Positions 6,356-8,625 of a stretch of DNA of 8,625 bases are shown piece after piece. A model generated the notes under the pieces. It saw only the letters and a program-made list of their open reading frames with translations. It did no database searches and was not told the DNA's origin. The stretch lies in contig CALCQV010000142.1 of assembly GCA_937894795.1 (NCBI GenBank), positions 1 through 8,625 of the forward strand. The letters are read 5' to 3'. Each line of letters begins with the position of its first letter. Position 1 is the first letter of the stretch. This DNA comes from an uncultured Bacteroidales bacterium (GTDB lineage Bacteria; Bacteroidota; Bacteroidia; Bacteroidales; Lentimicrobiaceae). Both the position numbers and the translations under genes were made by a program.

Positions 6356-6418
6356 CTAAACGCTGAACGCTTTTTAGAACCACAAACCAGGAACATTTTT
6401 TTCGCTAAACGCTAAACA
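6356..6418 (-). repeat. Nine in-register heptads (63 bp), CTAAACG and GAACCAC words
   Basis: This is the longest uninterrupted run of the NNNRAAC class. It starts with CTAAACG and CTGAACG, passes through CTTTTTA, GAACCAC, AAACCAG, GAACATT and TTTTTCG, and ends with CTAAACG and CTAAACA. The 7-nt frame is held across a change of word type. Read on the minus strand it gives GTTTAG, GTTCAG and GTTCCTG words like those elsewhere in the window. Confidence 0.75.
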
Positions 6419-6464
6419 ATCAGGGATATAAATTTTCATGCTGCATACATTCATAAAAATTAAT

Positions 6465-6472
6465 TATCTTTG
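6465..6472 (+). promoter_or_regulatory. Probable promoter -7 element for the 6490 gene
   Basis: TATCTTTG is an exact match to TAnnTTTG, 17 bp before the ATG, the same geometry as for the YeiH-like gene. No good TTTG is seen about 20 bp upstream, so the -33 half is weak. Confidence 0.5.
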
Positions 6473-6489
6473 GATAAAACAACACAAGC

Positions 6490-7044
6490 ATGAAAACAAA
6501 ACTACTTTTCTCATTAATTGGTGCGATTGTAATATTCGCATGGCAGTTCCTCTCCAATGCATGGCCTAATTTTCACAAGTCGGCTGCCGAATATACTCCG
6601 GCGCAGGACAGCATATTGCAGGAGTGTCTAAAACAAGGCCTTACTGAGGGAATGTACTTCCTCGGACAGCCTGATCCTTCGCTGAGTATGGATCAACAGA
6701 AAGAGATGATGAAACAACTGGATGGCAAGCCCTGGGCTGTGATCAACTATCATGAAACCAATGCCATGAGCATGCCCATGAATATGATCAGGGGATTCCT
6801 CGTTTGTTTCGTGATTTCCTTCCTTTTATTCTGGCTTTTCATCCAGCAAAAAGATCCTACAATGATAAACAGGATTTTAGTTGCCCTGGCAGTTGGAATG
6901 ATCGGATTCTTCTTTGTGCCCTATACCAGTTTTATCTGGTACAAAGCACCTGGTATCTTTGCCCATTTCGCCGATGCCATTGTTCCCTGGGTTATTTTAG
7001 GGTTAATTGGCCACAAAATGGCAGCCAAAATCAGTTCAATATAG
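6490..7044 (+). CDS. Conserved-looking membrane protein of unknown function, four predicted helices
   Basis: I cannot name this 184-residue protein. Helix 1 (about 5-22, LLFSLIGAIVIFAWQFLSNA) is either an uncleaved anchor or a signal peptide. Residues 23-98 form a soluble loop, probably periplasmic, with acidic and methionine-rich parts (MDQQKEMMKQ, NAMSMPMNMI). Helices 2-4 lie at about 99-118 (GFLVCFVISFLLFWLFI), 127-144 (NRILVALAVGMIGFFFVP) and 158-175 (FADAIVPWVILGLIG). The single-gene layout, a good promoter and clean codon structure say it is a real gene. The overlapping +2-frame reading at 6804-7064 is a shadow. The methionine cluster could bind a soft metal, but that is only a guess. 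A large dispersed palindrome begins 31 bp after its stop. Confidence 0.75.
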   Translation: MKTKLLFSLIGAIVIFAWQFLSNAWPNFHKSAAEYTPAQDSILQECLKQGLTEGMYFLGQPDPSLSMDQQKEMMKQLDGKPWAVINYHETNAMSMPMNMIRGFLVCFVISFLLFWLFIQQKDPTMINRILVALAVGMIGFFFVPYTSFIWYKAPGIFAHFADAIVPWVILGLIGHKMAAKISSI

Positions 7045-7058
7045 TCATCCCCTACCCG

Positions 7059-7111
7059 TTGTAGAAACGTGCCTTCATTGTAGAGACGCGGCGCACCGCG
7101 TCTCTACAATG
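7059..7111. repeat. Dispersed GTAGAGACGCGG palindrome, perfect 16-bp arms, with a decayed half copy
   Basis: CATTGTAGAGACGCGG (7076-7091), loop CGCA, then its exact complement (7096-7111). The bases before it, GTTGTAGAAACGTGCC (7059-7074), look like a mutated extra arm. A second copy lies at 8453-8482. Such GTAGAGACGCG palindromes are, to my knowledge, common dispersed repeats in several bacterial phyla. The stem is followed by GGATTCGTTTTT, so it could also terminate the 6490 transcript. Confidence 0.75.
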
Positions 7112-7126
7112 GATTCGTTTTTCCGG

Positions 7127-7147
7127 GTTCTCAGTTCCCGGTAGTCA
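7127..7147 (+). repeat. Three heptads, GTTCTCA/GTTCCCG type
   Basis: GTTCTCA, GTTCCCG and GTAGTCA follow in exact 7-nt register. The following CACCCCTAACCCTACC resembles the segment after the heptads at 6262-6289, so the same two modules occur in the same order at both places. Confidence 0.6.
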
Positions 7148-7183
7148 CCCCTAACCCTACCACCCCCCGGGGTACCAGGTCAG

Positions 7184-7203
7184 GGACAGGTCGCGACCTG
7201 TCC
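7184..7203. repeat. Perfect 20-bp palindrome
   Basis: GGACAGGTCGCGACCTGTCC equals its own reverse complement, with no spacer. Its setting among other repeats suggests a dispersed element more than an operator. It lies 179 bp upstream of the next start, too far for a simple repressor site. Confidence 0.7.
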
Positions 7204-7222
7204 GCTTTAATGATAAATTATC

Positions 7223-7270
7223 CGAAACATTGGAACATTTAAACACCGGAACGATGGAATCAAGAACGAA
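7223..7270 (-). repeat. Octanucleotide run around GGAACAT (6 units)
   Basis: Words CGAAACAT, TGGAACAT, TTAAACAC, CGGAACGA, TGGAATCA and AGAACGAA follow one another with an 8-nt period. A similar run is seen at 8352-8390. These share the RAAC core of the heptads but with one extra base per unit. Confidence 0.5.
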
Positions 7271-7357
7271 ATACAGATGCCAAAAAGTGCGCTAAGTGAC
7301 TGGTTATTCGTAAATTTATTTGCAGTTCTCCTCGCCAATGGGATGAAAATGAATTAA

Positions 7358-7365
7358 TATCTTTA
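7358..7365 (+). promoter_or_regulatory. Possible -7 element for the 7382 gene
   Basis: TATCTTTA is one base off TAnnTTTG and lies 16 bp before the ATG, like the other start-proximal elements in this window. There is no -33 box at the right distance. Confidence 0.35.
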
Positions 7366-7381
7366 CAAAAGACTACAAATT

Positions 7382-7987
7382 ATGTTAAAAGCACAAGAAA
7401 TACTTAATGGACTTCAAAATATTGTTAATGAGTATGGAATATTTGCTATAATCTGGCATGTTATATTCTATGCGTTAATAATTGCTTTGGTTGCGAAATG
7501 GCAACCTTCAAACAGGCTCTTAGGAACATTATTGTTTATACCATTGCTTTCTGTTGCAATATTTGCCTGGATTTCGGGAAACCCTTTTAATGGAACACTA
7601 TTCTCAATTTTATCAATCTTAATTTTTATTTTTGGACTAAAGGCATCAACACAACCCATAAACATATCACAATTAGTTTACCTGATTGTTGGGATTTTAA
7701 TGGTTGTTTTCGGACTGGTTTATCCTCACTTTATTGATAATTCCTTAATAAAACATTTGTATTTATCTCCGGTTGGCTTAATACCCTGTCCAACATTGTC
7801 CATAATAATTGGATTTGTTTTAATATTTAACGGTTTTGGATCACAGACAATAAACTTGATATTAATAATATTTGGCTTATTCTATGGCATCTTTGGAGTA
7901 TTAAAGCTTGCCGTCTATGTTGACCTGGTCTTAATTTTTGGAACCATTACACTGCTAATAAAATACATCCTGACAATTATTAAATAA
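7382..7987 (+). CDS. Polytopic membrane protein, DUF6064-like
   Basis: This 201-residue, very hydrophobic protein has six or seven predicted helices, with loops near residues 40-45, 65-70, 88-96 and 116-130. The most telling part is VYP (113-115) followed about 20 residues later by IPCPT (134-138) at the start of a helix. The order YP, H.Y..P.G, PCPT, then a glycine-rich hydrophobic helix is what I recall of the DUF6064 family, integral membrane proteins without a known function. The length (about 200) fits too. I rate the family match as likely but not certain. Base composition is more AT-rich than in the genes to the left (many ATA/TTA codons), which could reflect its extreme Ile/Leu content or foreign origin. 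It stands alone, with repeat-filled spacers on both sides. The ATG at 7382 is the first sensible start. Confidence 0.72.
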   Translation: MLKAQEILNGLQNIVNEYGIFAIIWHVIFYALIIALVAKWQPSNRLLGTLLFIPLLSVAIFAWISGNPFNGTLFSILSILIFIFGLKASTQPINISQLVYLIVGILMVVFGLVYPHFIDNSLIKHLYLSPVGLIPCPTLSIIIGFVLIFNGFGSQTINLILIIFGLFYGIFGVLKLAVYVDLVLIFGTITLLIKYILTIIK

Positions 7988-8170
7988 CCTGTCTCGAATT
8001 ATCTGGCACAGCCTTTGGTTCAAACTCCGATCTTTTGAAAGAAGCATCTAAAGTCGACGACAACCAACCATTGCAAGCTAATAGACAAATAGAACGGTGT
8101 CTAACTGATTCAACTGATTTACACAACTTTCCTTTGAAGGCTGAAACGCTTAATCCCACCGCCACTCGAG
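7988..8170. other. Spacer without a supportable gene
   Basis: Short open frames exist on both strands (for example a 61-codon minus-strand frame at 7980-8165), but none has a plausible start context, known domain or membrane or signal pattern. No terminator hairpin is obvious after the 7382 gene. Confidence 0.4.
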
Positions 8171-8322
8171 TCCGGCATGTCGGGACAAGCTATGCTCTTT
8201 GCTCTCTGCCCTCTACTCTCTGCCCTATGCCCTCTGCTCTCTGCCCTATGCCCTCTGCTCTCCCGGCGAGTCGGAGCCTGTCCCGATCTATCGGGGACAA
8301 GTTCTGCCCTTTCAATAAATCG
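8171..8322 (+). repeat. Ten-unit T[ACT]TGC[TC]C heptad array with flanking CCCGAT palindromes
   Basis: A decayed palindrome with its GGGACAAGC tail (8171-8190) is followed by ten uninterrupted 7-mers at 8191-8260. They are built from TATGCTC, TTTGCTC, TCTGCCC, TCTACTC, TATGCCC and TCTGCTC. The last seven contain a perfect 21-bp duplication (8221-8241 and 8242-8262). The full palindrome CCCGATCTATCGGG is at 8282-8295, again followed by ACAAGT and a TCTGCCC unit (8303-8309). A partial ATCGGAACAAGTTCTG follows (8315 on). Open frames here are low-complexity by-products. Confidence 0.8.
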
Positions 8323-8351
8323 GAACAAGTTCTGGCAAAAACAACCAAATA

Positions 8352-8390
8352 TTGAAACTCTGAAACAGTGGAACAAAGAACAATGAACAA
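8352..8390 (-). repeat. Octanucleotide run, TGAAACA/GGAACA type
   Basis: TTGAAACT, CTGAAACA, GTGGAACA, AAGAACAA and a TGAACAAA unit repeat with a period of 8 (one slip near the end). This is the same class as 7223-7270. Confidence 0.45.
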
Positions 8391-8452
8391 AAAACGGCAA
8401 CGCAGTTGCCCCAAGGCCCCTGCGTTACCGGTGTTATGTTGACGGCAATATA

Positions 8453-8482
8453 TGTAGAGACGCGGCGCGCCACGTCTCTACA
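8453..8482. repeat. Second copy of the GTAGAGACGCGG palindrome
   Basis: TGTAGAGACGCGG (8453-8465), loop CGCG, CCACGTCTCTACA (8470-8482): 13-bp arms with a single mismatch. The arm and the trailing ATG match the perfect copy at 7076-7111. Confidence 0.7.
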
Positions 8483-8504
8483 ATGCCTGATTATACAATC
8501 AAAT

Positions 8505-8570
8505 AGAGAATGCATACTTCCTCCACATGAAGGCTGAACCTCCTTCAACCTTTACAGTATGCAATTCTCT
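8505..8570. other. Long branched hairpin of unknown nature
   Basis: AGAGAATGCATACT (8505-8518) pairs with AGTATGCAATTCTCT (8556-8570), a 14-bp stem with one bulged base. Inside it, GAAGG (8529-8533) pairs with CCTTC (8542-8546). It could be a transposon end, a structured RNA or the tip of a longer repeat that continues beyond the window. The remaining bases (8571-8625) show no further structure and no gene I can support. Confidence 0.55.
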
Positions 8571-8625
8571 TCCCTTGGGTGTTTCACAACACTTTAGGGG
8601 AATTCATTTCAAGATGTCAAAGAAC

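Noticed and set aside
6804..7064. 86-codon frame overlapping the 6490 gene in another frame
   Set aside because: It overlaps helices 2-4 of the membrane protein and its translation lacks membrane or domain features.
8191..8262. Possible CRISPR array
   Set aside because: The units are 7 or 21 bp with no unique spacers, and no cas gene is present.
8119..8414. Several overlapping open frames of 69-106 codons on both strands
   Set aside because: They run through the heptad array and palindromes and translate to low-complexity repeats (for example CPLLSALCP, RAESRGH). An array of 7-mers has no stop in some frames simply by its composition.

Overview
The window looks like a chromosomal stretch from a member of the Bacteroidota. 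Three things point there: a secreted protein ending in a type IX secretion (Por) sorting domain, start-proximal promoter matches to the Bacteroidota consensus TAnnTTTG, and almost no Shine-Dalgarno sites. Genus cannot be read from the sequence. All genes lie on the plus strand except the 5' end of valS at the left edge, which runs out of the window.

Layout. 1-209 (minus): N-terminus of valyl-tRNA synthetase. 574-1917: a LysR-type regulator followed by a YeiH-type (UPF0324) membrane protein. Both have lost an internal segment and changed frame, so this regulator-transporter pair appears dead. 2198-2899: an intact VIT1/CCC1-type Fe2+/Mn2+ transporter, bracketed by two 71-bp direct repeats (69/71 identical). 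3425-4978: a T9SS-exported multidomain surface protein. 5081-6193: a serine hydrolase of the beta-lactamase/PBP fold with a truncated lipoprotein signal. 6490-7044: a four-helix membrane protein of unknown function. 7382-7987: a polytopic membrane protein resembling DUF6064. 7988-8625: no convincing gene.

The most unusual content lies between the genes. All but one of the intergenic gaps carry the same modular, non-coding repeat material; the 73-bp LysR-YeiH gap does not. The modules are: (i) degenerate tandem heptanucleotides, mostly GTTYNNN or its complement NNNRAAC, with a second class T[ACT]TGC[TC]C; (ii) a 14-bp palindrome CCCGATnnATCGGG, usually followed by ACAAGTT; (iii) larger hairpins built on CCCTTCTCCC, CCCTCACCC, TGTAGAGACGCGG and GGACAGGTCGCGACCTGTCC; (iv) octanucleotide runs around GGAACAT. 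They are absent from the intact reading frames, occur in both orientations, and keep their 7-nt register even where the word changes. This resembles, by analogy, the short tandem heptamer repeats described in cyanobacteria, combined with REP/MITE-like palindromes. What spreads them is not visible here: the window encodes no transposase, RAYT or recombinase.

The genes do not form an obvious pathway. Most have their own apparent promoter or a repeat-filled gap in front, so the window reads as a series of mostly single-gene units embedded in repeat-rich spacers. The spacers may have contributed to the local deletions and to the boundaries of the metal transporter. I found no defence system, CRISPR array, tRNA or rRNA.
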